Below, in pieces: positions 1 to 9,500 of a DNA stretch of 64,000 bases. A model generated the notes under the pieces. That model searched no databases. It was not told where the DNA came from and saw nothing but the letters and a program-made list of their open reading frames with translations. The stretch comes from Arachnia propionica (GTDB lineage Bacteria > Actinomycetota > Actinomycetes > Propionibacteriales > Propionibacteriaceae). Both the position numbers and the translations under genes were made by a program. The stretch is taken from the NCBI RefSeq assembly GCF_037055325.1, contig NZ_CP146373.1:496001-560000 (forward strand), given 5' to 3'. Each line of letters opens with the position of its first letter. Position 1 is the first letter of the stretch.

Positions 1-1608
1 GAGCAGATCAAGAAGGGCATCGATTCGCGAAAGCTGGTCGGCATCGCCGGGGTGAAGGACCTGACTGACCTGGCCAACGGCACCAGGCTGGTGGTGGAGG
101 TCAAGAACGGCATCAATCCCGAGGCCTTGTTGGAGCAGCTCTACCGGGTGACGAAGCTGGAGGACACCTTCGCGATCAACGCGGTGGCGCTGGTGGAGGG
201 CCAGCCACGGACCCTCACCTTGAAGCAAATGTTGGAGGTCTACCTGGAGCACCGGCTCCACGTGACGATCCGCCGCACCCAGCACCGCCTCGGCAAGGCT
301 CAGGAACGGCTGCACCTGGTCGCAGGGTTGCTGCTGGCCATCGTCGACATCGACGAGGTCATAGCAATCGTTCGCTCCAGTGAGAACGCTACCGAAGCCC
401 GCACTCGGTTGATGGGTGCATTCGACCTGGACGAGGTGCAGGCAAACCACATCCTGGATATGCAGCTGCGCCGTCTGACGAAGTACTCCACGCTGGAGTT
501 GAAAGCTGAGGCCGACGAACTGGCTGCCCGCATCGAGGAGTTGCAGCGCATCCTCGACGATGACACAGTCTTGAACACCTTGGTGGCATCGGAGCTGGAC
601 GAGATGGCTGAGCGGTTCGGAACCCCCCGCAGGACGGTGTTGCTGGCTTCCGACGGCGTGGTCAGGTCGGCGGCTCCCCTGGAGGTTGCCGACGAGCCAT
701 GCTGGGTGCTGTTGTCGACGACGGGACGCGCGGCCCGCACCGACTCTGCCGCTCCCTTGCCCGTGACGGGTCCCAGGGCCGCCCACGACGTGATCGCTGC
801 CGCGATCAAGGTCACCTCTCGCGCCGAGTTCGGGGTGCTTACCAACACGGGACGCCTGCTGCGAGCCAAGGCCATCGAGCTTCCTACCGTGCCGCTGACC
901 GCCACTGCCCCGAACCTGCAAGGCGGTTCCGCCGCGCGGGAGTTGTGGCCTCTGGAGCAGGGGGAACGGGTGGTCGGTCTGACCTCCCTCGACCCCGGGG
1001 GGCCTGGACTGGCTCTGGGGACGCTCCGAGGCGTGGTCAAACGGGTCAACCCCGAGGTGATCGGGAAGGATTCGTGGGACGTGATCCGCCTCGAGGACGG
1101 CGATGAAGTCGTAGGGGCGGTGGAACTGGCCTCCCCGAACTTGGCGTTCATCACCTCGGATGCGCAGCTGCTGCACTTCTCCGCTGACTTGGTGCGTCCG
1201 CAGGGGCGTCTGGGCGGAGGTGTCGCCGGAGTGAAGCTTTCAGCAGAGGCGAAGGTGTTGTTCTTCGGTGGGGTCGATCCCGCAACGGATCTCGTGGTCA
1301 CAATCGCGGGGGCGCCGGATTCGTTGTTCGGACATACCGCAGGCGGCGCCAAGGTCACCCCGCTGGCCGAGTATCCGACAAAGGGCCGGGCCACCGGTGG
1401 AGTCAGGTGCCAACGTTTCCTGAAGGGGGAAACAGCCCTCATCGCCGCTGCCATCGGCGGGTTTGTGACCGCTGCTACCGCAGATGGAACGCCGGTTGCC
1501 CTACCGGAGCCCACACCGAAACGTGACGGCTCTGGTGTTCCCTTGAAGGGGGTTGTCGAGATGCTCGGGGCCCGGTGCCTCCCAGAAGTGGTTGAGTTGA
1601 TCCCATGA
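1..1608 (+). CDS. parC: DNA topoisomerase IV / gyrase-type subunit A, C-terminal part (5' end outside window)
   Basis: The open frame runs from the first base and lacks its N-terminus, so the catalytic tyrosine domain is missing. What remains is the tail of the breakage-reunion domain, with the long coiled-coil helices around residues 75-190 of the visible part, followed by a C-terminal beta-pinwheel of repeated blades (for example VLLSTTGRAARTDSA, FGVLTNTGRLLRAKAI, LAFITSDAQLLHFSA). I see no canonical GyrA box (QRRGGKG-like). This favours a second, topoisomerase IV-like copy over the main gyrA. The B subunit lies nearby on the other strand at 4085-6160, so A and B subunits are convergent, not one operon. 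The stop codon overlaps the start of the carbonic anhydrase gene (ATGA), implying translational coupling. The ParC versus GyrA assignment is an inference. Confidence 0.85.
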   Translation, partial: EQIKKGIDSRKLVGIAGVKDLTDLANGTRLVVEVKNGINPEALLEQLYRVTKLEDTFAINAVALVEGQPRTLTLKQMLEVYLEHRLHVTIRRTQHRLGKAQERLHLVAGLLLAIVDIDEVIAIVRSSENATEARTRLMGAFDLDEVQANHILDMQLRRLTKYSTLELKAEADELAARIEELQRILDDDTVLNTLVASELDEMAERFGTPRRTVLLASDGVVRSAAPLEVADEPCWVLLSTTGRAARTDSAAPLPVTGPRAAHDVIAAAIKVTSRAEFGVLTNTGRLLRAKAIELPTVPLTATAPNLQGGSAARELWPLEQGERVVGLTSLDPGGPGLALGTLRGVVKRVNPEVIGKDSWDVIRLEDGDEVVGAVELASPNLAFITSDAQLLHFSADLVRPQGRLGGGVAGVKLSAEAKVLFFGGVDPATDLVVTIAGAPDSLFGHTAGGAKVTPLAEYPTKGRATGGVRCQRFLKGETALIAAAIGGFVTAATADGTPVALPEPTPKRDGSGVPLKGVVEMLGARCLPEVVELIP

Positions 1609-2093
1609 GTTTCGACGACCTGCTCTCCGCCAACCGCAGCTACGCAGAGAATTTCTCCCGGCAGGGAGCCGACGGCATCGCCCACGCGGGAGTGGCAATC
1701 GTCACCTGCATGGATTCACGCATCGATCCGTTGCCCATGGTCGGTCTCGGTCCTGGTGACGCCAAGATCCTCCGCTCCCCCGGCGGCTGGGTGGCGCCCT
1801 GGACCATGACGGGTCTGGTGCTGGCGGTCCAGCTGCTCCACGTCGACCGGATCATGCTCATCCCCCACACCCGCTGCGCCATGGCGGGAACTGACGAGGC
1901 GCTGCACCAGTCGATCGCGGAACGCAACGGCATGGACGCCACCTGGTTGAGTTTCGGTGCCAGCCCGGACCAGATGAACCGTTTGAAACAGGACGTCTCC
2001 GCCGTGCTGGCTCATCCCCTGATAAAGAACCAGGCCAAGGTCGGGGGATTCATGTACGACGTGGACACTGGTCTGCTGGAGCAGATCCTCTGA
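1605..2093 (+). CDS. Beta-carbonic anhydrase-like protein
   Basis: A 162-residue protein of the beta class of carbonic anhydrases, which interconvert CO2 and bicarbonate with a zinc ion. The zinc ligands are visible: Cys35 in the CMDSR motif (with the Asp37-Arg39 dyad), and His88 and Cys91 in HTRC. The RSPGG segment at 57-61 corresponds to the usual RNAGG. The length matches the short Rv1284-like subgroup common in actinobacteria. The start ATG overlaps the stop of the topoisomerase gene by four bases, so the two are probably cotranscribed and coupled, although no functional link is known. Family assignment is firm; activity is inferred from intact ligands. Confidence 0.9.
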   Translation: MSFDDLLSANRSYAENFSRQGADGIAHAGVAIVTCMDSRIDPLPMVGLGPGDAKILRSPGGWVAPWTMTGLVLAVQLLHVDRIMLIPHTRCAMAGTDEALHQSIAERNGMDATWLSFGASPDQMNRLKQDVSAVLAHPLIKNQAKVGGFMYDVDTGLLEQIL

Positions 2094-2418
2094 AAGCCTC
2101 ACCGCCCGTTGCGTTGTGACAACCCGAGAAGGGATGTGGGGGCCATGTCGAGACCGACGTCCACAAATGAACTGATTCGCCTCGCTGCCACACGATTCGA
2201 AAAACTGTGCACTCTATGCGATTCGATGAGCACACACGAGCGCGCCATTTCGTTCGATTTCAGCAACGAGGCCAACAGGAAAGAGGCTCATTGGCAGCGT
2301 GACAAGAACGTTCGAGACGTCCTAGCGCACCTGTACGAATGGCACCAGCTCCTGTTGACCTGGGTGAAAGACAACAGGAGCGGACTGTCACGGCCATTCC
2401 TGCCCTCACCTCACACCT

Positions 2419-2428
2419 GGAGGACGTA
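2419..2428. repeat. Target-site duplication, left copy
   Basis: GGAGGACGTA immediately outside the left inverted repeat. The same ten bases are found at 3749-3758. Removing one copy together with the element restores the open reading frame of the interrupted gene. Confidence 0.9.
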
Positions 2429-2445
2429 CAGGGGGTCGGCAAAGT
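2429..2445 (+). repeat. Left terminal inverted repeat of the ISAs1-family element
   Basis: CAGGGGGTCGGCAAAGT, the exact reverse complement of 3732-3748. It lies 4 nt beyond the transposase stop codon. Confidence 0.93.
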
Positions 2446-2449
2446 CGGT

Positions 2450-3613
2450 TTAGGTGGTTGTTTGGGTGAGTAGCTTGATGGCGCGTTTTGGTTGTCGTGA
2501 TAGGGACCTGGTGGTTGAGGCGATGGCGGCTTGGACGCCGTAGGCCAGTCGGATGAGGCTGATGGCCAGGTTGCGCAGGGCGGCCATGATCTCGGGGCCG
2601 TTAGCGGTGCGCAGCTGGTGGTGGTCCTCGTCGAAGACCATGTCTCTGACCCAGTGGAGCCGGTTCTCGATTCCCCAGTGCCCTTGGATCCAGGCGGTGA
2701 CGGTCTCGGGCTGGGCATCAGTCATGGGTAGAGAGCAGACCAGGTAGACCACCTCCACAGTCGTCGTCTTGGCGCTACCGCTGCTGTTCTTGCCTGTGTT
2801 CCTGCGATTCTTGGTGGTTCGGGTGCGCCGGACCTGGATCACCTGAGCCGCCCCGGGGAAGTCCACCCAGGCGGGAGCCTCGACCGCTTTGACGGTACGC
2901 CGCACCCGCCGCCCACGCGAAGTGTCAACGCTTGAGATTGACGGAACGTTCTTCCAGGGCAGCTTCTTGAGCGTCCTACGTACACCGGGCTGGTTGTTCT
3001 TGACAGTGAGAAGATAGTGACCACCCTGATCGTGGATCCAGTGAGCGGTGTCTACCTGGGTGTGCATGGCGTCGGCGGTGACCACCGCCCCGTCCAGGTC
3101 CAACGGTTCGAGAAGCTCCCTGAGCGCCGGGATCTCGTTGGTCTTGTCCGCCACCCGCGCCTGGGTCAGGACCGTGCCGGTGGCGTGATCCAGGGCTGAG
3201 AGGAGATGAGGCGCCGGGTCCTTGCTGGTACGGGCCCCACGCATGGTCTTGCCGTCCACCGCGATCACCCTTCGACCGGCGACGGTGCCGGTACGTGTAC
3301 AGAACCAGGACCTCAAATGGGTGTTGAGGTCTGCGGGGTCCAGGTCCTGGAGCACCCTGCGGATGGTGGACTCCGACGGCAGGGCCTGGCCCGCCTCCAG
3401 GCCCAGGGCCTCCAGGTCGGTGGCGGTCAGATCGGTGGTGTGCTCCCATATCGCCGTCAGGCTGCGACACCCGGCCATCACTCCGGTCACGGCCAGTGAC
3501 AGCACCGTGAACAGGCTGTGGCGTACTCCCCGCCGATCACGCGGGTCGTCCACGTTCTTAAGAACCTCGACCAGGGGCTGGCGTGACAGAACGGTCGTGG
3601 TGGAAGATGACAT
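2450..3613 (-). CDS. ISAs1-family transposase
   Basis: A 387-residue DDE transposase, full length for the family. The N-terminal segment (about 12-60) has the typical DPRDRRGVRHSL and CRSLTAIWEH motifs. The catalytic domain carries VIAVDGKTMRGA (first Asp, near 120), VVTADAMHTQ (second Asp, near 180) and the C-terminal WGIENRLHWVRDMVFDED block holding the conserved Glu, followed by NLAISLIR. No frameshift or stop is seen, so the enzyme is probably functional. It is transcribed against the interrupted host gene. The start ATG at 3613 gives a good match to the family N-terminus. Confidence 0.95.
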   Translation of the reverse strand: MSSSTTTVLSRQPLVEVLKNVDDPRDRRGVRHSLFTVLSLAVTGVMAGCRSLTAIWEHTTDLTATDLEALGLEAGQALPSESTIRRVLQDLDPADLNTHLRSWFCTRTGTVAGRRVIAVDGKTMRGARTSKDPAPHLLSALDHATGTVLTQARVADKTNEIPALRELLEPLDLDGAVVTADAMHTQVDTAHWIHDQGGHYLLTVKNNQPGVRRTLKKLPWKNVPSISSVDTSRGRRVRRTVKAVEAPAWVDFPGAAQVIQVRRTRTTKNRRNTGKNSSGSAKTTTVEVVYLVCSLPMTDAQPETVTAWIQGHWGIENRLHWVRDMVFDEDHHQLRTANGPEIMAALRNLAISLIRLAYGVQAAIASTTRSLSRQPKRAIKLLTQTTT

Positions 3614-3731
3614 CAGCGCGGGCTCCCAGGACGAAAGGGATGACTAGACACCACTCATCGTCCCTACGGGGCCCGCGCCCCACCTCAACGACACGCCACC
3701 CCTGTCAACGCTCAGCCGCCCTCACCCACCC

Positions 3732-3748
3732 ACTTTGCCGACCCCCTG
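3732..3748 (-). repeat. Right terminal inverted repeat of the ISAs1-family element
   Basis: ACTTTGCCGACCCCCTG, reverse complement of the left repeat at 2429-2445. It lies upstream of the transposase start, separated by a 118-nt leader. Confidence 0.93.
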
Positions 3749-3758
3749 GGAGGACGTA
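3749..3758. repeat. Target-site duplication, right copy
   Basis: GGAGGACGTA immediately outside the right inverted repeat, identical to 2419-2428. Confidence 0.9.
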
Positions 3759-4084
3759 CGGCAAGTTGAACGATCAGTTCTGGCGTCAGCACCAGTCAAC
3801 TGCTCCAGGGGAGGCTGAACGACTCGTGCGTTCCTCCCACGAACAGGTGATGGCCTTGATCAAATCCTTCAGTGATGCCGAACTGTTCGAGAAAGGCCGG
3901 TTCGACTGGACGGGAAAGACGACCCTGGGTTCCTACTGCACATCCGCGACATTACGAGTGGGCCATGAAGAAGATCCGCGCGCATCTCAAAAAAATACGC
4001 TCCGCGCCTCGACCTTAGGTGTGGCATTGTCCCAGGTGCCATTGAAGCTCGTTTATGGCCGCCTAAGCCCGCGAACAAGCCTTC

Positions 4085-6160
4085 TCAGACATCTATGCGG
4101 TCGGATTCCAGCGCGTAGGCGCCCGCGACGATGAACTCCTTGCGCGGCGCCACGTCGTTTCCCATCAGCATCTCGAAGACAGCTTCTGCGCGTTCTGCGT
4201 CATCCACCGTCAGGCGTCTCAGGGTGCGGCGCCTGGGGTCCATGGTGGTCTCCGCCAGCTGGTGGGCATCCATTTCACCCAGCCCTTTGTAGCGCTGCGG
4301 TTCCTTGAACCGCACCCCTTTCTTCGTCAGCTCCGCAGCCTTTCGCTGGTATTCCCCGTCGGTGTAGGTGTAGATGTATTTCTCCATTCCCCGCTTCGGG
4401 TTGATCAGTTCGAATCGGTGCAGGGGAGGAACCGCTGAGTAGACCCGTCCCGCTTCCACGAGGGGACGCATGTAGCGGAAGAACAGTGTGGCAAGCAGGC
4501 AACGGATGTGGGCCCCGTCAGAATCAGCGTCCGCCATGAAGATGATCTTGCCGTAGCGCGCCGCATCCACTTCGAAGGTGCGTCCCGAACCGGCACCGAC
4601 CACCTGGATGATGGCCGCGCACTCGGCATTCTTGAGCATGTCGCCGACGGATGCCTTCTGCACGTTCAGGATCTTGCCGCGAATCGGCAGCAACGCCTGG
4701 AACTCGGAGTTGCGTGCCGTGTTTGCAGTGCCTAGCGCAGAATCGCCCTCGACGATGAACAGCTCGCTTAGCTCGCCGTCGGCGCTGCGGCAGTCCTTCA
4801 GTTTCGGCGGCAGCGAGGACGACTCGAGAGCGTTTTTCCGGCGCTGATTCTCGCGGTGTGCCCGGGCCTGGACGCGAGCACGGGAGGCGTTCACCACCTT
4901 TTCCATGAGCGTTCGCGCTACCTGCTTGGTCGCGGCCTTGGAGCTGGTCAGGAATTCCGTGAGCTCGCTCTCGACGATGCGCACTACAAGACGCTGCACG
5001 GGAGGGGTACCCAGCACCTCCTTGGTCTGTCCCTCGAACTGTGGTTCTGCGAGCCGAACGGTGACCACCGCAGTCAGTCCCTCGAGGCAGTCGTCCTTAA
5101 CAATCTCATCCCCGTTCTTCAGCAGCCGGGTCCCGTCGAGGGACCTCGTGAACGCCCTGACCACACCCCGTTCAAAGCCGGAGACATGGGTACCGCCCTT
5201 GGGAGTAGCGATGATATTGACGAAGGAGCGCACCTGAGTGTCGTACCCGGTACCCCATCGCACCGCGATGTCCACCTCGAGGCTGCGATCCACATCGGTC
5301 GCAGTCATCGCTCCAGCCTCGTCGAGCATCGGCACGGTCTCGGTGAACGAGTCGCTGCCAGTCAGACGCAGTACCTCCGTCAAGGGGGCATCCTTGGCCA
5401 GGAAATCCACGAACTCCGTGATGCCTCCTTCGTGGAGGAACACCTCTGTTGCGGGTTCTCCCCCACGGATATCGGTCACCTCCAGGCACAGACCCGGGAC
5501 GAGGAACGAGGTCTGGCGTGCCCGGTCGTGCAGCTGGGGCAGGGAGAGGCCGGCGTCGGCAAGGAAGATCTGTTCGTCGCTCCAGTAGCGAACCCGGGTT
5601 CCTGTGCGATTCTTTGGCACCCGCCCGAGTTTCCGCAGGCCCGAGGCCGGAGTGAAGGGGGCTTCCGGTCCTTCTCCATCGAAGATTCCAGGAACTCCGC
5701 GTCGGAAACTCATGGCCCACGTAGTCCCCTCACGGTCTACCTCAACATCCAGGCGGGAGCTGAGCGCATTCACCACGGAAGCGCCGACCCCATGGAGCCC
5801 ACCGGTCGCATTGTAGGAGGAGTTCCCGAACTTCCCACCAGCATGGAGCCGGGTGTAGACCACCTCGACGCCACTGAGGCCTGTGCGTGGTTCCTTGTCG
5901 ACGGGAATGCCCCGGGCGTGATCCACGACCTCGACGGATCCGTCCTCGTGAAGGGTAACCGCGATGCGGTCGCCAAAACCCGAAAGCGCCTCGTCGACGG
6001 CGTTGTCGATAATCTCCCACAGACAGTGCATCAGGCCGCGGGTGTCCGTGGACCCGATGTACATGGCCGGGCGTTTGCGCACCGCCTCGAGACCCTCCAG
6101 GACCAGCAGGTTCTTGGCCCCGTAGTCGCGGGGGGTGTGGGTATTGGGGTTCGAGCGCAC
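4085..6160 (-). CDS. parE: DNA topoisomerase IV / gyrase-type subunit B
   Basis: A 691-residue ATPase subunit of a type IIA topoisomerase, which works with the A subunit to pass one DNA duplex through another. The GHKL ATPase domain covers about 30-220 with EIIDNAVDEALSG (Asn53) and GGLHGVGASVVNAL (120-133). The transducer domain follows to about 400. The TOPRIM domain has EGDSA at 471-475 and DADSDG at 544-549. The usual EGDSAGGSAKQGR reads EGDSALGTANTAR here. The C-terminal KGLGEM motif is present. The start is GTG at 6160, six bases downstream of a TAACCT hexamer, which suggests a leaderless mRNA; no Shine-Dalgarno is visible. The gene converges on the broken ClbS-like gene. ParE rather than GyrB is inferred from the partner at 1-1608. 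Confidence 0.92.
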   Translation of the reverse strand: MRSNPNTHTPRDYGAKNLLVLEGLEAVRKRPAMYIGSTDTRGLMHCLWEIIDNAVDEALSGFGDRIAVTLHEDGSVEVVDHARGIPVDKEPRTGLSGVEVVYTRLHAGGKFGNSSYNATGGLHGVGASVVNALSSRLDVEVDREGTTWAMSFRRGVPGIFDGEGPEAPFTPASGLRKLGRVPKNRTGTRVRYWSDEQIFLADAGLSLPQLHDRARQTSFLVPGLCLEVTDIRGGEPATEVFLHEGGITEFVDFLAKDAPLTEVLRLTGSDSFTETVPMLDEAGAMTATDVDRSLEVDIAVRWGTGYDTQVRSFVNIIATPKGGTHVSGFERGVVRAFTRSLDGTRLLKNGDEIVKDDCLEGLTAVVTVRLAEPQFEGQTKEVLGTPPVQRLVVRIVESELTEFLTSSKAATKQVARTLMEKVVNASRARVQARAHRENQRRKNALESSSLPPKLKDCRSADGELSELFIVEGDSALGTANTARNSEFQALLPIRGKILNVQKASVGDMLKNAECAAIIQVVGAGSGRTFEVDAARYGKIIFMADADSDGAHIRCLLATLFFRYMRPLVEAGRVYSAVPPLHRFELINPKRGMEKYIYTYTDGEYQRKAAELTKKGVRFKEPQRYKGLGEMDAHQLAETTMDPRRRTLRRLTVDDAERAEAVFEMLMGNDVAPRKEFIVAGAYALESDRIDV

Positions 6161-6166
6161 CGGGAC

Positions 6167-6172
6167 AGGTTA
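6167..6172 (-). promoter_or_regulatory. -10 element of the topoisomerase B gene
   Basis: TAACCT on the minus strand, ending 6 nt before the GTG start. The spacing implies transcription starting at or next to the start codon. No good -35 is seen. Confidence 0.5.
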
Positions 6173-6295
6173 CCGGGAAGCGAGCAGCCACGTCAGCAAG
6201 AGGTTGGGTGGCTACTGACCCCCGGGAAGGGGAATATTGGAAAAGCGCGCTACGTTAGAAACGGCACAGAGGTAATTCGGGAAGGAAGGGCGAGC

Positions 6296-6502
6296 ATGAA
6301 TAACACCGCCACTGAACGGGCCACCGGCGGCCTCACCGCCATGGACCGGTGCGACCGCTGCGGCGCCCAGGCTTATCTCCGCGTGGAGTTGAGCAGCGGC
6401 GGCGAGTTGCTGTTCTGCGCCCATCACGCGAGCATGCATCGTGAAAAGCTCGCCCAAGTGGCTGCGCGAATCCACGACGAGACGGCACGTCTCAAGGAGT
6501 GA
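6296..6502 (+). CDS. Small zinc-ribbon-like protein, DUF7455 type
   Basis: A 68-residue protein with a paired-cysteine motif CDRCGAQAYLRV followed by LLFCAHHASMH, so two CxxC/CxxH-type ligand pairs that could bind a metal ion. Small proteins of this type are widespread in actinobacteria and often sit near housekeeping genes; their function is unknown. The start ATG is chosen because GGAAGGAAGGG lies just upstream and the cysteine block is at the expected position. It is divergent from the topoisomerase B gene. Its last 11 bases overlap the end of adnB on the other strand, so the two are tail-to-tail. Confidence 0.85.
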   Translation: MNNTATERATGGLTAMDRCDRCGAQAYLRVELSSGGELLFCAHHASMHREKLAQVAARIHDETARLKE

Positions 6503-9500
6503 TTGTCGCCGTGGCTGCCCGGATCAGCTCTGGGCTCGCCACCACTGGTTCCAAACGGTTGGCCAGAACGTGGTAGAAGGCAGTGGCCACCCGTTCCGGT
6601 TCCAGACCGCGGGCCTCAGCCCAGGCCTGTCGGTAGATGGCCAGTTGCAACGGGTCCGCGTCCGCGTCACCAATCTTCCAGTCGATCACGAGCGCATCAA
6701 AAGCTGGATCATCGCTGGGAAAGACCGCATCGATCCGCCCGCGCAACACCAGCGATTCCCAGCAGAGCAGAAACGGAACCTCGATTCCAAGCGGCGTCCG
6801 GTTCGCGAACTGGCTGGCTTCAAAGGCTCGTTTGAGACGTTCAAGCCCAGGTTCCTCGGCATGGACCCGAAAATCGAGTTCATCAAAACCGGGGCTGAGC
6901 GAGAACCGCGCCATCACCCATTCGTGAAATCGCTCCCCCAGTCGCGCACTGCGTTTCGGTTCCCGAGGCATTCGGCGCGCCAGGCGCTCAGCGAAACCCG
7001 CTGGGTTCTTTCGCAGTTCCATGAGAGCGGTGGCTGTCAAGCCTGCCGGTAAGGTCAGGTTCCGGCTCGTCCTCCGGGTCAGTTGCTCAGCCAGAAAGGC
7101 AGCATCCCGGTCCCACGCCGCAATCCTCTCCTGTTCCGCTGCTGAGGCGACGCCAGAGCCCCAGACCCAGCCGGTCTCGTCTTCCCCGGATACGATCACC
7201 TCCCGTGCCTGACGGACCAGGGCCGCAGCGTGGGCTGTGGCAGCTGCCCGGTCCGTGATAGGAATGGGCCAGGCCGCGGTCCGGGCTGCAGTGGGCCGAG
7301 GATTCTCCTCCGGAGGAGATAGCTTGGGGGATCCCTCGTGGAGTGCCGCCGCATCCTCGAAGTAGCGGGACCGGCCGCGTATCCGTTTCAACCCAGGAGC
7401 CCAGGCGTGGGCCGAGACGACGAGCAGTCGTTTCGCCCTGGTGGCGGCAACATAGGCCAGCCGATCTTCTGAGAGCCGGTGTTCCTGTTTCAACTCCTCC
7501 CGGTAGGCATCGATGCCCCGTTTGGAGTAGTCGGCCAGCTGGGGGATCGAATCCGCATCTCCTCTGAGCGGCGCGGGCAGCAGACGAGAGTTCGTGCTCC
7601 AGTTCCCCGTCCGGTCGGTCCCGGGAAACACCCCCTCCGACAGCGCCGGCAGGTAGACCGTATGCCATTCCAGTCCCTTGGCCCGATGAACGGTGAGCAG
7701 TTTCACCGAATCAACCGCGGTCGGTGTGGCGCGTTCCAACGCGTCCCCGTGCTCCTCCTCGGCATCCAGCCATGCCAGTAACCCGGCCAGGCTCCCATCA
7801 CCATCGATGTCGGGGTAGGTGGAGCAGGCCGCAATGAATCGCGCAAGCTGGGAGGTGTCCCCGCGCACCAGTTGTTCGGCCTCCAGGCCGAGCCGGGAGA
7901 TCACACGGCGCACCAGCTCAGGGACGGGCTCATCCAGGTGCCTGCGTAGATCGGCGAGTTCCGAGGCAAACCGTTCCAGCCGCGCTCTTCCTTCATCGCT
8001 GATGGCGGCTCCCCCAGGATCGTTCACGGCGTCCAGCAGCGAGATCTCACGTGCCGGATCGGTACGTGAGACGAGTTCGGTCAATTCCTCGGGCAACGAA
8101 AGCGGCTCCTTCGTGTTCTTCCCCGGCACCAGTTCCCGGGCGCGACGCGCCAACGCGGCGAGGTCAGCCAGGCCGAGCCGCCAGCGTTCCCCGGTGAGCA
8201 ACCCGGCCACCTCAGCGTTTGCCAAGGGGTCGGCGAGTACCTTCAAAGTAGCCACCACGGGAGCGATCTCCGGTAGGCGCAAGAGGCCCCCGATCCCGAC
8301 GATCTCCACGGGAACATCGTGTTCCCGGAGATGTTCCCACACCGAAGTCAGGACATCGTTGCGGCGGGTCAGGACGGCGATGTCCCGCCATGCCGTGCCC
8401 TCGGCGTGCTGGGCCGTGACGTCGGTCGCCAGCCAGTCGAGTTCCTCCGCGAGGGTGTCGAAGCACAGGACACGGACCTCGCCATCGGGGGTTCCCTCCC
8501 CGGGGCGCAGTTCCACCCCCCCGCCCCTGTTGCGCGTGAGCGGCTCGGCCAGGGCGTTGCCTACCTCCAGGATCCGGCTGCCGCTGCGGCGGTTGATGGT
8601 GAGCGTAAATTCCTTGGCGGGTTCCCCCGTTGCCCCGGGGAAGTGGGTGGGAAACCCGAGGATGTTCGAGGCCGCTGCTCCGCGCCACCCGTAGATCGCC
8701 TGATTCGGATCCCCGACGGCGGTCACTGGAAACCCGCGGCCCGACGCAGTATCGGCGCCGCTGAACAGTGCGCGCAGCAGGATTGCCTGCGCCGACGAGG
8801 TGTCCTGGTACTCATCGAGCAGGACCACCCGGAACCGTTTTCTGAGCGTGGCGCCGACCACGGGGAAGGACCGCGCCAGTTTCACTGCTTGGGCCTGCTG
8901 GTCGGCAAATTCCACCAGGCCGAGTTTCTCCTTGAGTGCCCGGTAGGTCTCGACGAATTCTAGCAGTTCCAGGCGTTCGTCGATGGCCGCTTGAGCCTCA
9001 AGAACTGCTTTCGTCGGTGATCCCCGCCACAGCGGTGCTTTCTCGAATCGGGCCCGGGCCCGCAGGGAGAACTCCCTGACCTGCGTGGGCGTGACCAGGT
9101 GCGATCCCAGGGCAGCGTCCAGGGCCAGTATCCGTTCTGGGAGTTGGCGAGGAGATAGTCGGGACACGTGTTCGAGGGGACTGGAATGTTGTGCAACCGC
9201 CCGTGCGGCAACCCTGAATCTAGAAGCCCCGGACAGTAGCCTCGCATCAGCCTCAAGGCCCAGTCTTAGGCCGTGTTCTCGGACGAGTCTCGCGGCGAAA
9301 GCATCGTAGGTGAGCACCATCTCGCCGCCCTCCGTCTCGTCCCGGGAGGTCAGGTCGGCCCGTTCCAGGGCGTGACAGATGCGCCCTCCCAACTCCGCGG
9401 CGGCCTTCCGGGTGAAGGTCAACCCGAGGACCTGCTCGGCCCGCACCTGCCCGGTGCCCACCAGCCACACGACCCGGGCGGCCATGACCGTGGTTTTCCC

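Larger units (their letters stand above)
2429..3748 (-). mobile_element. Complete ISAs1-family insertion sequence, 1320 bp
   Basis: The element is bounded by perfect 17-bp inverted repeats beginning CAGGGGGTCGGC, flanked by a 10-bp direct repeat GGAGGACGTA. The CAGGGG terminus and the 8-10 bp target duplication are typical of the ISAs1 family. One intact transposase gene fills almost the whole element; there are no passenger genes. The identical ends, intact target duplication and uninterrupted transposase suggest a recent insertion that may still be mobile. It sits inside a ClbS/DfsB-like gene. The boundary could also be placed one base inward, with an 11-bp duplication. Confidence 0.93.
2145..4018 (+). 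pseudogene. ClbS/DfsB-family four-helix protein gene, split by an insertion sequence and frameshifted
   Basis: The 5' part (2145-2428) encodes about 95 residues starting MSRPTSTNELIRLAATRF with the family motif RDKNVRDVLAHLYEWHQ. The reading resumes exactly after the insertion at 3749 with TYGKLNDQFWRQHQ and continues through FSDAELFEKGRFDWTG and GSYCTSAT. If the 1320-bp element and one target copy are removed, the frame joins perfectly as HTWRTYGKLND. A second lesion follows: after SAT (about 3949) the expected ending HYEWAMKKIRAHLKK is found only in another frame (3950-4018), consistent with a small deletion of roughly 8 nt. Known members include ClbS, which protects against colibactin. The gene is therefore doubly broken. 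The start at 2145 (ATG, purine-rich GGGATGTGGGGG upstream) fits the family; the TTG at 2109 is less likely. Confidence 0.85.

Noticed and set aside
300-1685. 461-codon open frame on the minus strand across the topoisomerase A gene
   Set aside because: Low-complexity Ser/Pro/Thr/Arg composition typical of antisense frames in GC-rich DNA; the plus strand has a clear protein family.
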